Virus record (IMG/VR): IMGVR_UViG_3300036670_000031
Location: 1 to 40,466 of that record
Strand: one strand, 5' to 3'
DNA length: 40,466 nt
DNA from: a virus
Within the stretch, counting starts at the first letter, position 1. Each line of letters opens with the position of its first letter. Position numbers and translations under genes: made by a program. The notes below the pieces were generated by a model, which was not told the origin of the DNA, made no database searches, and saw only the letters and a program-made list of their open reading frames with translations. Positions 12,101 to 19,951 of this stretch are shown here, in pieces.

Positions 12101-15100
12101 TATTGACGTATCTCTAGCAGATGGGCAAGTAACAATTACACTGTCACGCCGTCATAGTCTTATAGTTGACGACATTGTTGGGGTTAAGGAAATTCCTAAT
12201 CTTACAGGATTTTTTAAGATTGTTGAAGTTGGAGATTATACATTAGTAGTTGAAGCAACCTCAACTACTGCACCTGAATTTGATGCTAGCACACTTACAA
12301 CATTGTACACGTTGACTACTGCTCGTACTGCATCCTACGACACATTGGATCCAGAAGCAGCCGCATTATTAGTTAATGGCGCTAAACTGTGGGTTGACAA
12401 CAACGGCAGTGACCTTTGGGAAGTTATTAGAAAAAATAAACAATTTGTAAACAAAGAATTAACTGAGTATGGCATTACAACTCCTATTAATGCAGGAACT
12501 AAAGTTATCTATGATGACAATTTAAAACAGACTATATCTAGTATTCCAGGATCCGGATATGTAATGAGTTATATTGAATCACATAATGGTCTAACACTAA
12601 AACAAATTATTGCTCCTCTAAGCGGGTTCGAGTCAAATGTTGTTGGATCGTTTGGTAGCAAGATGGCGATAAGTCCAGACAGTCGTTGGTTAATCGTGTC
12701 ATCACCATTGGCCAGCGGAATCAAGAGTAATTACCAGGGTGGTTTTTCATCAGCATCATACATAGAGGATGATATTGTTCTATATGCTGGTAGTTTATGG
12801 AAAGCAAACAAGGATATAAACACTAGCGATTACAGCACGATTGATCTTGATTCAGAAAATTGGGAACAAGCTAACTCTATTCCTGCACTATCGTCCGGAA
12901 GAGCTCCTGGATTTACTCAGCAAGGTATGATTTCTATTTACGAATGGAGTAACCAACAATGGAATATACATTCTTCATTTGTTAGCCCGCGTCCACAAGA
13001 ATATGAATTCTTTGGCTCAGAAGTTGCAATTGGAGTAAGCGGCACAGAATATTACATGGCAGTCTCTGCAATCGGTTCACTAGAAAATCGAGGAAGAGTT
13101 TACCTATTTGAATACGACGGCGTAGAGTGGACACACAAAGAAAATTCTAGCTATGCTGGAATCTATGATCCAACAGGAGCAACTAGTTACCCAGCAGGAA
13201 CAATTGTTTGGTTTAACGAATCTTTGTGGCAGTCTCTAGAAGACCAACTAGGTGACGGCAGCTCTATTACTGTAGACTCACAACAGTGGACACAACTAGA
13301 TCCAGGATCTACACATACCTCACTACCATCAAATATCTCCATTGACGATGATGGATCAACATTAGCGCTTATAAATCTTACAGAAGAAGCTACTATTGGT
13401 ATATTAGGCAACACGCAATTAGCAGAATTAATTAAAGTAGGAGACGAGTTCGGTACTTCGATGACTATGAGCCGAGACGGTGGCATTCTTGTTATCGGTG
13501 CACCAAACAGCGACGGCCAATATTTTGCAAACTACAGAGGACAATGGAGAGCAGATGTAGAGTATGCTGAAAATGATGTAGTGAAGTCTGAAACACAATA
13601 TTATAAATTAACAGATGCAACAAGCATTAACGACGACCCGTCAGGCAGTGGACTGCCTTGGATTAATGTGGGCGATAGTACCACAGTATCATCTGGCAAA
13701 GTTTACATTTACCAACGGTCTACATTGGGAACATATGATCTCAAGCAGACAATCAATGCTGGATCGATGGTAGGGTTAAATGATATTACTACCGGCAATA
13801 CAGAAATTAATGCAGGCGACCAATTTGGATTTGCTATTGATGTTGATTATTCAGGAACTACACTAGTAATAACAAGTCCTAGGGCAGACTTAAATCTTAT
13901 AAATCAAGGCTCTGCTTATGTGTTCGAAACTGCAGGACTTGCAGCCCTCGAATTTAGATTGAAGCAAAAACTAGAAAGTTTTGAACAGTATGCTGATGAA
14001 TGGTTCGGCCAAAGTATCTCTATTAGCTCTGGTACAGAAAGAATTGCCATCGGCGCAAAGAATACTCCGTTTGTTAATGTCACAATGTTTGATACTCTAG
14101 ATGGTACATCGTTTGATCAGTCGCTAACACGATTTATCGATGCAAAGGGATATGCAGGCGCAGTATATGTATTTGAAAGAAAAGCAGATAGCTATTTCCT
14201 AACTGAAAAATTAGAAGCAGAGTTATCGCCGTTTGAATCTTTTGGTAATAGCATAGATTGTACTAGATCTGCAATAGCTGTAGGATCTCCCAGATTTGTT
14301 GCGCCGGTATTGTCTGGATCAGCATTTACATACCCTGGACAAAAGATAGGCACAGTTAGATTGTTTAGAAAAGATGAAACTATCGAATCATGGGAAGTGT
14401 TATCAACTAAGCAAAAAATTGTTGACCTTGCAAAAATTCGAAGCATTGGGTTATATGACAATGTTAAAAACACAAAAATTCAAGACATAGACTATGTTGA
14501 CCATGCTAATTTAAAAATATTAAATTCTGCAGAACAGGAACTTGCATTCAAAACTCCGTTTGATCCGGCAGTGTACACACTAGGAACTGATGATCAAGTT
14601 GTTGAACCAACACAGTCATGGACTACTAAACATGTAGGTGAACTTTGGTGGGATTTGTCACAAGCTAAGTGGATAGACTATCAGCAAGGCGATATTGCTT
14701 ATCGAGTAGGCAACTGGAATACTCTTGCAGCAGGCGCAAGTATTGACATTTACGAATGGGTAGAAAGTTTACTGCTACCGTCAGAATGGAGCGGAGTTGC
14801 AGATACTAACGAAGGTATAGCCGAAGGTATTTCCGGACAGCCATTATATCCTAATGATAATGTGTATTCAGTTAAAGAACTGTTTAATTCTAATACTGGG
14901 CTAGCAACCTCAACCTTATACTATTATTGGGTCAAGAGCAAAGTAACAGTACCTGAAAATATGCCAAGCAGAAGAATATCAGCTGCATCAGTTGCATCAT
15001 ATATCAGTAGCCCAGCAGGAACCGGAACAGCATTTGTTGCACTACTAGATACAGACAAAATATTAACGTATAACTTTACCTCGGTTATCTCGTCTGATAC

Positions 15101-18100
15101 AGCATTGTTGAATATTGAATATCGTAAAACCACTGATAGTTTAAATGCAATACACAACGAATATCAATTGTTAACTGAAGGTGTAGCAGATAGCGTACCT
15201 ACAAAACAGTTAGAAACAAAATGGATTGATAGTTTAATTGGTATAAATTTAACAGGTGACCGAGTTCCAGATTCTACATTATCTGACAAACAAAAATACG
15301 GAATAAGTTTTAGACCAAGGCAGTCAATGTTTGTTAATAATATAGCAGCACTGAAAGCAGCTATACAACGAGTTAATACTGTGTTGCAACAGGAATCGTT
15401 TGCAGATATTATCAATTTTAATAACTTAAATTTAATTGACCAAGCACCTAATGCTGTATTAAATCGCTATGATGTTGCAGTAGATACATACGCAGACTTA
15501 TTATTAGTGGGTACAGCTAAAACTCGTCAAGCGACTTTATCAGTTAACATTGTAGACGGATTAATCGATACTATTGATATTGTTAGTCCGGGATTTGGTT
15601 ACAAGCCAACAGAATTAGTTAATCAATCAATTCCTGGAGTGTATGTTGGTCCAACGATTAGTATAACAGGTACAGGTACAGGAGCCACAGCAGCATGCCG
15701 CATTGATGGCCAGGGCAGAGTTATTGCAGTTGTAATAACTTCAAAAGGTAAGAAATATAGTTCAGCATCTGCAACAGTAAGACAGTTCTCGGTTTTAGTT
15801 AATAGTGATGCTACTTCTAATAATTTCTGGAGTATATATGCATGGGATGATGTAAGAAAAGTGTTCTTTAGAAGTATATCGCAATCGTATGACACAACAC
15901 GTTATTGGAGTCTATCAGATTGGTGGAAAGAAGGATATACTCCAACAGACCGCATTGTTAAGGAAATTACAAATCTTTCAGAGTATCCTGCGATAACAAA
16001 TCTTGAGGCAGGAGATCTAGTCCGTATTAAAGAATACGGCGCTGGCGGATGGGCAGTCTTTGAAGAACTAACTAATTTGCAAAATACTAGCATTAATACA
16101 TTTTTAGATAACCATCAACTAGTAGGTAGAGAAAAAGGTACTGTGGAATTATCTAGCAGTTTGTATGATATTACATCATCTGGGATTGGGTATGATACTG
16201 CCCAAACATTTGATGCTACTTACTATGATATAGGAAATTCTACCGAATTAAGAAATATTTTTGCGGCAATCAAAGAAAACATATTTATTGGCGACTATGC
16301 AATCGAATGGAACCGACTATTCTTTAATTCTGTAAGATATGCATTTGCTGAACAGACATATATTGACTGGGCGTTTAAAACTAGTTTCTTAACGGCTACT
16401 CATAATGTAGGTCCGCTAACGCAAAAACTTAATTACAAAAATGATAACATTGAAAGTTTCCAAGAATATATTAACGAAGTTAAGCCATATAGAACAACGG
16501 TAAGAGAATATATCAGCAGATACGACACAATAGAAGCGGCACCGTCTGCAATTTCAGATTTTGATTTACCTCCAACTTACTCAGTTGAAGCAGGAAAAAT
16601 TGTTCCAGTGAATCAATACAGTATCGAATTGCAATCGTATCCGTGGAAATGGTGGACGGATACTAACGGATATTCTATAACAGCAATTACTACATATAAA
16701 TCAGGTGCAGATTATATTTCAGCTCCTGCAGTATTAATTACCGGAACAGGTACGGGTGCAACAGCGCAGGCATACATCTCAAACGGTGCAGTCTCTGGAA
16801 TTAAAGTAACAAATCCGGGAACAGGATATACATCAGCGCCAACTGTTACATTAGTCGGAGGCAATCCAGCAAGTTCAGAGCAAGCAAAAGCGGTAGCATT
16901 CATTGGAGACTCGAAAGTTCGAACTTTCGATCTAACTATGAAATTTGATAGGATTAGCAAGACAGGCCTGTTCACAACATTTTCACAGTCTCAGACACTT
17001 GTTGGAACTGGAAATGTTTCCGTGTTCAATTTAAACTATGCTCCAACTAGAGATAAAAGTAAAATTTCAGTTGTTAAGAATGGACAAGTTTTGTTAAACA
17101 ATCAATATTTTATTAGCTTGTTCACCTCTACTACTGATACTTATAGTTTACTAAAAGGAAAGATTAGCTTTGCAGAAATTCCAGCTAGAGGAGATAGTAT
17201 TGTAGTTAACTACGAAAAGAATGATTCTTTACTGGACAGTGTTAATAGAATACAAAAATACTATGCACCTACAGCAGGAATGAAAGGCAACGAGTTAACC
17301 CAGTTAATGACAGGTATTGACTTCGGCGGTGTGCAAATACAAGGTACAACATTCGATGTCACTGGCGGCTGGGATGCACTACCATGGTTTACTGATAATT
17401 GGGATAGTGTTGAGTCGAGTGCAGATTATTATGTTGTATGCGACGGCAGTACTGTTAATATTACATTACCGTTTGTTCCGGCCACAGGTCAAGAGATTAA
17501 CATCTACATTAAAAGAGTAGGCGATCAAAGATCTATTAGAATTGACGATCCGGCATTTAACAATCAAGTAGATTCGTCAACTTCATCAAATCCTAATGCA
17601 GAAATGCCAACCTTTATCGGCGACGGAGTTACTGCAACAGTTGATTTTGTAAATCAACTAACTGACTTTCCTTACGTTGAAACTGCTGCCGGCGACATTT
17701 TAATATTCCGCCCAATCGAAAGTGATGGATCTGTATCAATCAACGATGGTAATTTATTAGACACTAATTTAAGCGGTGGTACACTAGCAAGTATGACCGG
17801 CGCATATTCTACAGCTACCGGTATCACAGCAGACGAAATTTCAATAGACGGTGACAAATTTATTAGTCCTGATCAAGTGCCTGCTACTGAAGAAAACGTA
17901 CCAGGTCAGGTCCTAGATAGTGTAAGCATCAAAGTGTTTAACAACACATCAACTGGAGCTGCACCTTTACAGTCTAAAACTATCATAGCTGACGGTACTA
18001 CTAAGTTATACACTATTGATTTGAATGTATTAGAAACAACGTCTGTATTAGTTTATGTTAACAAGATTAATCAAGAAGATAGTTATACAATTGATTTTGT

Positions 18101-19922
18101 ATCTAACCAAATTGAGTTTATAGTGGCACCTACCGCAGAATCAATAATCGAAATAATATCTGTAGGCATTGGTGGAATTGTATTGCTAGATTATCAAGAA
18201 TTTGTGGCAGATGGCGAAACTAGTTTATTCTTAACAGCAGCAAATTTTGCAGATACAAGTTCAGTATTTGTAACAATAAACGGTCAGCGAGAGGATATTG
18301 GATTTACCAATAGTTCTGCGCTAACATCTACGACTAATAAAACATTAATCCAATTTGGAACAAATCCAGAGTTTAGAGATGTTGTTAAGATTATTTGTTT
18401 AGGATCGTCAACGGTTACTGATTCTTCAGGAGTTTCGCTAGTACAAGTTCACAAACAGTCATTTGAATTTGAAGGAAGTACTAGAAATTTTGACCTTGCA
18501 GAATTTGTTAATTTACCATCTGCATCAGCTGCATCGTCGATGATAGTAGAAGTTAATGGAGTTGCGCTACGTGGACCAGATACTAGCTATTATGTCTACG
18601 ACGGTATTACTAATAAGTTTGTGCTAGGCCTTGACCCGGTAGAGAGTGCTGGTGCAATTTTAACAAGCAATATTAAATTGTTTGTGAATAATGTAGAACG
18701 CACAGTTATCCGAGACTATGTGTATGACGGCACTAATAAAATAATTACTATTACACCTGCAATTTTAAGTAATGGCAATACTATTAGAATTGAAAATAAT
18801 CTACGATCTGAATACTATGTAGAAAATAACAACATTGTTATTGCTGCTGGAGTTGAACTTACATCAACTAATGAAACAGACAATGATATCATTGATGTTA
18901 CTTGGTTTAGCGAATATCCAACTATGCGTATTATATCAGATGAGTTCACTGGAGGAAAAGTAAATTATTTCCTACAACGAACTCCGTTGTCAATTAATTA
19001 TGTATGGGTGTACAAGAACGGAATACGATTAACTAAAGATATTGATTATTTCATCACGTTGCCAAGAGGATCTATCTACCTAACAGATAACAGTACTACT
19101 AATGATTTAATCAAAGTCGTAATGTTTGGGACTGATATTTATAAATTGCCAAGTGCTTATGAAATACACAAAGATATGTTAAACATCTACCGTTTTACTA
19201 GATATTCAATTAATTCTGTAACACTAGCTGTAGCATTAAACTATTATGATCAAACTATCACAGTTACCGACGCTACTGAATTAACAGCTCCTATAGCATC
19301 TAGAAATATTCCAGGTGTTGTTGAAATTAATGGCGAGCGCATAGAGTATACACGGAAAGCAGGTAATGTATTGTCTCAACTAAGGAGAGGTAGTCACGGA
19401 ACATCAATTGGCAATTTATATGCTATTGGGACACCGGTAGTTGATCAAGGATCTCGAGAAGTTATTCCGTATAACGAAAGTCAAATTAGAGAAGACTTTA
19501 TTAGCGACGGAAATACTATCTTAATTGGACCCCTAAACTATGTACCAGCTAAGTCTTCTAGAAATAACTGGGTACGTACTACAATTCCTACAACTTATGG
19601 ACCATGCGACGAAATAGAAGTGTTTGTAGGCGGAAGACGATTACGTAAAGATCCGTTAGCTGTATATAATGAAATTAACGGTGCAAGTAGCCCAGGTGCA
19701 GACATTACATTAGAAGCAGAATTTTCAGTAGATGGATCTGCAGTAATTATACGACTTACTGAAGCCGTTTCTGCAGGAACTCGTATATCTATTATTAAAC
19801 GAACAGGAAATTCATGGTATGATCGAGGTGAAGATACCGCTACTAGCGGGATTACATTGCTAGAAAACGCAACTCCTATTGCTAATTTCATAGCTAAACG
19901 CACAACGAAATTGCCTGAATAA
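6135..19922 (+). CDS. Giant 4595-residue baseplate/tail protein in the gp7 position
   Basis: One uninterrupted frame encodes a virion protein that probably belongs to the baseplate wedge or its periphery. The start (FPQSGLPIRKTVELLPTVFR) and a Trp-rich block at ~1149-1206 (WRGVYQWFFDTDRPHRCPWE) resemble large structural proteins that follow gp6 in marine T4-like phages. Domains by residue: adaptor 1-150; CBM5/12-like modules near 226, 1462 and 1716; helical block ~836-890; FG-GAP-type propeller ~2155-2755 with three more CBM-like modules inside; two Gly-Thr-rich repeats at ~3136-3215 and ~3514-3577. Several Ig-like beta modules with a recurring ADG/EGS...V-x-V-N-x-x pattern lie between ~3616 and ~4330, and a beta-rich end at ~4369-4595 contains VVEINGERIEYTR. 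T4 gp7 has about 1030 residues. Position suggests gp7; homology to T4 gp7 itself is not shown. Confidence 0.9.
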   Translation: MADKKFPQSGLPIRKTVELLPTVFRSDANDKFMSAVVDPLVQPGTLQKLVGYVGRRYGNTYNGSDIYIDTDNTLRSRYQLEPGVVSRTNNTVDSFYDYLDFKNQLQFFGNTEERDDLITGQEHYSWNPPIDWDKFINYREYYWEPSGPPAIPVFGQSAKIISTYKVALGLNSFIFTPDSFTNNPTITLYRGQSYKFQIKAPKEGFAIRTNYDTGSLIFNPARPYSANEQAVYDGKLWKAKVAIASGASSSITLGSQDWEFIALVASGTALDYSIGVTNNGIENGTLTFKVPYDAPDVLFYQSLIDPNKFGRFLITDIEANTKINIDKDIIGKITYTSSNGITFSNGMVLEFRGQVTPLKYSLDSWLVEGVGTAITLTRFADLIVPVLTTDTPEVVFDNEGFDTQPFDDATTYPAQKDYITIKRDSKDTNPWSRYNRWFHRNVLEYSYTLRGEDFSATESQRAKRPIIEFKSNIQLFNHGSISKEVVDYIDDYTTDVFSKIEGSVGYNIDGENLFEGARILVTADTDILANNKIYEVNFITHNNKKRIHLAETTDSDSVAGAGVLVRRGKNNGGLMYYFNGSSWLASQAKTAVNQPPLFDVFDSNGISFSNTDTYPINSFNGNKLFAYKIGNSIADKELGFSLSYLNIDNVGDIQFDWNWEIDNFTYTLDQLELTKNISSGYFKINPDDVYLNGWTKTDNTYIQPIIDSQVITEVTNTIKLTTINWDNVTDNTNLIINFYVNQQQKQVTPITRERGVFTFANNFAVDDVVYVKIITDLSPDTGYYEMPVSLEKNPLNQALTTFTLGQAIDHVAGSVEFDTRYSGNIPGISNIRDLDDYQPFAKRFLKHSGIAPLAVSLLCDKTSNIIKSIQHARKSYTDFKNNFIARSTTIDYNDNLINFVDDIITDLTKTKNADSAFSNSDMIGSGAFIAINYTVEDTGITTFALSEKFTLTELSNRAVYVYINNQQLLNATEYEFNATFGFITILADLAENDEVEIREYISTAANYIPSTPTSMGLYKKYTPMKFVDDTYQEPREVIQGHDGSITASYGDFRDDLLLELEYRIYNNIKQEYNTAIFDNDLVVGGYYSNVLYTKSQLDGIVVQEFLKWVQNTNINYTINEYFDSENSFTYTYSNMTDPSGTQNLPGYWRGVYQWFFDTDRPHRCPWEMLGFSEQPVWWEAEYGSAPYTSGNLILWEDLEAGIIRKGTTAGTYDRYKRPGLTTYIPVDSDGNLLSPLDAGVSKNFTLINNRGSFVLGDVSPAEYAWRSSSEWPFAVTLAMCLMKPFEFITDSFDRSNTTTNILGQTINSKTGVFSTLKDIVISTASNELTSGLVKYVSSYIRSIGADISEVNTKLRNLDVNLSTRLSGFVDKAQQKYILDSKNPSATSSNIYIPAENYDIIFNVSSPIASVSYSGVILEKSEGGWVISGYDNIHPYFNYYPAVANQADPTISVGGVSETFTDWTTNKTYNNGQIVRRNNTFYRALRTHSSSTVFDTAQWKKLPQLPLVGAVEAQRRRTFNTLNLSRLSYGARLDTVQEVVNFLLGYEAYLKSVGFTFNRYDPANQVSQDWTTSCKEYMFWTRQNWAVGSLITLSPGAEKLDITIPVGVADNILDGFYSYQLLKADGKPLAPNFINVNRSFQNITVATTNTTEGIHYLTVYYVLKEHVAIFSDRTVFNDIIYDKSTGYRQDRLKTQGFRTVDWDGDYTSPGFLFDNVNITAWAPFNDYKLGDIVSYRSYNWTSLVNQLGSETFNNTSWTKLDSTPEKQLVANFDYKINQFEDYYNVDAEGTGESQRALARHAVGYQTREYLQTLAEDPVTQFQLYQGFVREKGTANAISKVFNKLSRSTGDSIVLNEEWAFRVGRVGGTDQLREIEFEFSKNKFKIDPQPFLLTANIDTAITDQYYRIAQSNFTVSPIDFTFNVTPVAYSNGLEKTAGYVKNDQIDFILKSRDDILDLDINSVVENDHIWITFDSYTWTVLRYNQAPQLNIIDVSLADGQVTITLSRRHSLIVDDIVGVKEIPNLTGFFKIVEVGDYTLVVEATSTTAPEFDASTLTTLYTLTTARTASYDTLDPEAAALLVNGAKLWVDNNGSDLWEVIRKNKQFVNKELTEYGITTPINAGTKVIYDDNLKQTISSIPGSGYVMSYIESHNGLTLKQIIAPLSGFESNVVGSFGSKMAISPDSRWLIVSSPLASGIKSNYQGGFSSASYIEDDIVLYAGSLWKANKDINTSDYSTIDLDSENWEQANSIPALSSGRAPGFTQQGMISIYEWSNQQWNIHSSFVSPRPQEYEFFGSEVAIGVSGTEYYMAVSAIGSLENRGRVYLFEYDGVEWTHKENSSYAGIYDPTGATSYPAGTIVWFNESLWQSLEDQLGDGSSITVDSQQWTQLDPGSTHTSLPSNISIDDDGSTLALINLTEEATIGILGNTQLAELIKVGDEFGTSMTMSRDGGILVIGAPNSDGQYFANYRGQWRADVEYAENDVVKSETQYYKLTDATSINDDPSGSGLPWINVGDSTTVSSGKVYIYQRSTLGTYDLKQTINAGSMVGLNDITTGNTEINAGDQFGFAIDVDYSGTTLVITSPRADLNLINQGSAYVFETAGLAALEFRLKQKLESFEQYADEWFGQSISISSGTERIAIGAKNTPFVNVTMFDTLDGTSFDQSLTRFIDAKGYAGAVYVFERKADSYFLTEKLEAELSPFESFGNSIDCTRSAIAVGSPRFVAPVLSGSAFTYPGQKIGTVRLFRKDETIESWEVLSTKQKIVDLAKIRSIGLYDNVKNTKIQDIDYVDHANLKILNSAEQELAFKTPFDPAVYTLGTDDQVVEPTQSWTTKHVGELWWDLSQAKWIDYQQGDIAYRVGNWNTLAAGASIDIYEWVESLLLPSEWSGVADTNEGIAEGISGQPLYPNDNVYSVKELFNSNTGLATSTLYYYWVKSKVTVPENMPSRRISAASVASYISSPAGTGTAFVALLDTDKILTYNFTSVISSDTALLNIEYRKTTDSLNAIHNEYQLLTEGVADSVPTKQLETKWIDSLIGINLTGDRVPDSTLSDKQKYGISFRPRQSMFVNNIAALKAAIQRVNTVLQQESFADIINFNNLNLIDQAPNAVLNRYDVAVDTYADLLLVGTAKTRQATLSVNIVDGLIDTIDIVSPGFGYKPTELVNQSIPGVYVGPTISITGTGTGATAACRIDGQGRVIAVVITSKGKKYSSASATVRQFSVLVNSDATSNNFWSIYAWDDVRKVFFRSISQSYDTTRYWSLSDWWKEGYTPTDRIVKEITNLSEYPAITNLEAGDLVRIKEYGAGGWAVFEELTNLQNTSINTFLDNHQLVGREKGTVELSSSLYDITSSGIGYDTAQTFDATYYDIGNSTELRNIFAAIKENIFIGDYAIEWNRLFFNSVRYAFAEQTYIDWAFKTSFLTATHNVGPLTQKLNYKNDNIESFQEYINEVKPYRTTVREYISRYDTIEAAPSAISDFDLPPTYSVEAGKIVPVNQYSIELQSYPWKWWTDTNGYSITAITTYKSGADYISAPAVLITGTGTGATAQAYISNGAVSGIKVTNPGTGYTSAPTVTLVGGNPASSEQAKAVAFIGDSKVRTFDLTMKFDRISKTGLFTTFSQSQTLVGTGNVSVFNLNYAPTRDKSKISVVKNGQVLLNNQYFISLFTSTTDTYSLLKGKISFAEIPARGDSIVVNYEKNDSLLDSVNRIQKYYAPTAGMKGNELTQLMTGIDFGGVQIQGTTFDVTGGWDALPWFTDNWDSVESSADYYVVCDGSTVNITLPFVPATGQEINIYIKRVGDQRSIRIDDPAFNNQVDSSTSSNPNAEMPTFIGDGVTATVDFVNQLTDFPYVETAAGDILIFRPIESDGSVSINDGNLLDTNLSGGTLASMTGAYSTATGITADEISIDGDKFISPDQVPATEENVPGQVLDSVSIKVFNNTSTGAAPLQSKTIIADGTTKLYTIDLNVLETTSVLVYVNKINQEDSYTIDFVSNQIEFIVAPTAESIIEIISVGIGGIVLLDYQEFVADGETSLFLTAANFADTSSVFVTINGQREDIGFTNSSALTSTTNKTLIQFGTNPEFRDVVKIICLGSSTVTDSSGVSLVQVHKQSFEFEGSTRNFDLAEFVNLPSASAASSMIVEVNGVALRGPDTSYYVYDGITNKFVLGLDPVESAGAILTSNIKLFVNNVERTVIRDYVYDGTNKIITITPAILSNGNTIRIENNLRSEYYVENNNIVIAAGVELTSTNETDNDIIDVTWFSEYPTMRIISDEFTGGKVNYFLQRTPLSINYVWVYKNGIRLTKDIDYFITLPRGSIYLTDNSTTNDLIKVVMFGTDIYKLPSAYEIHKDMLNIYRFTRYSINSVTLAVALNYYDQTITVTDATELTAPIASRNIPGVVEINGERIEYTRKAGNVLSQLRRGSHGTSIGNLYAIGTPVVDQGSREVIPYNESQIREDFISDGNTILIGPLNYVPAKSSRNNWVRTTIPTTYGPCDEIEVFVGGRRLRKDPLAVYNEINGASSPGADITLEAEFSVDGSAVIIRLTEAVSAGTRISIIKRTGNSWYDRGEDTATSGITLLENATPIANFIAKRTTKLPE
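12598..14400 (+). other. FG-GAP-type beta-propeller region with inserted CBM-like modules (protein domain)
   Basis: Six repeats of the type F-G-x-S/A followed by a strand and a Gly/Ser-Pro turn start at about residues 2173, 2293, 2439, 2564, 2623 and 2702 of the giant protein. Examples are DEFGTSMTMSRDGGILVIGA and ESFGNSIDCTRSAIAVGSP. Each is paired with a G-x-V-Y-x-F/Y strand. This is the pattern of integrin-alpha-like propellers. The first three intervals (about 120-146 residues) each hold a module of the type Y-x-x-D/G-x-I/V...W-x-A...W (at ~2204-2246, ~2344-2389, ~2466-2513). The later intervals (59 and 79 residues) have none. Confidence 0.65.
15541..15780 (+). repeat. Gly-Thr-rich structural repeat, copy 1
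   Basis: This encodes a module with ITGTGTGATAACRIDGQG followed by a V-x-x-V-x-I-x-S-x-G-x-x-Y-S strand. It is a diverged version of the segment at 16676-16866. The module type is common in phage tail proteins. The two copies match clearly in protein and only partly in DNA. Confidence 0.6.
16676..16866 (+). repeat. Gly-Thr-rich structural repeat, copy 2
   Basis: This encodes LITGTGTGATAQAYISNGAV and then TNPGTGYTSAPTVTLVGG, the second copy of the module at 15541-15780. The copies are separated by about 900 bases encoding unrelated sequence, so this is a dispersed internal repeat and not a tandem array. Confidence 0.6.
16911..16930. repeat. Perfect 20-base palindrome inside the giant gene
   Basis: TCGAAAGTTCGAACTTTCGA reads the same on both strands with no central loop. 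The symmetry stops at the flanking bases (C before, T after). It lies within the coding frame near residue 3593 of the giant protein, encoding part of SKVRTFD, just after the second Gly-Thr-rich repeat. Confidence 0.85.
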
Positions 19923-19925
19923 ATA
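19918..19925 (+). promoter_or_regulatory. Late-promoter-like element AATAAATA
   Basis: AATAAATA overlaps the stop codon of the giant gene and ends 26 bases before the ATG at 19952. This is the same distance as at 27283 and 31002. It differs from the T4 late consensus TATAAATA at one base. If transcription began about 6 bases downstream, the leader would be about 20 bases and would contain the AAGAG ribosome site at 19941-19945. Confidence 0.5.
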
Positions 19926-19951
19926 CATATATGGAAACACAAGAGACTAAA

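Noticed and set aside
17317-17520. Plus-strand 67-residue frame inside the giant gene, and similar short overlapping frames at 19995, 28617 and 30588
   Set aside because: Each lies in another frame of a clear gene, without a ribosome site or recognisable protein features.
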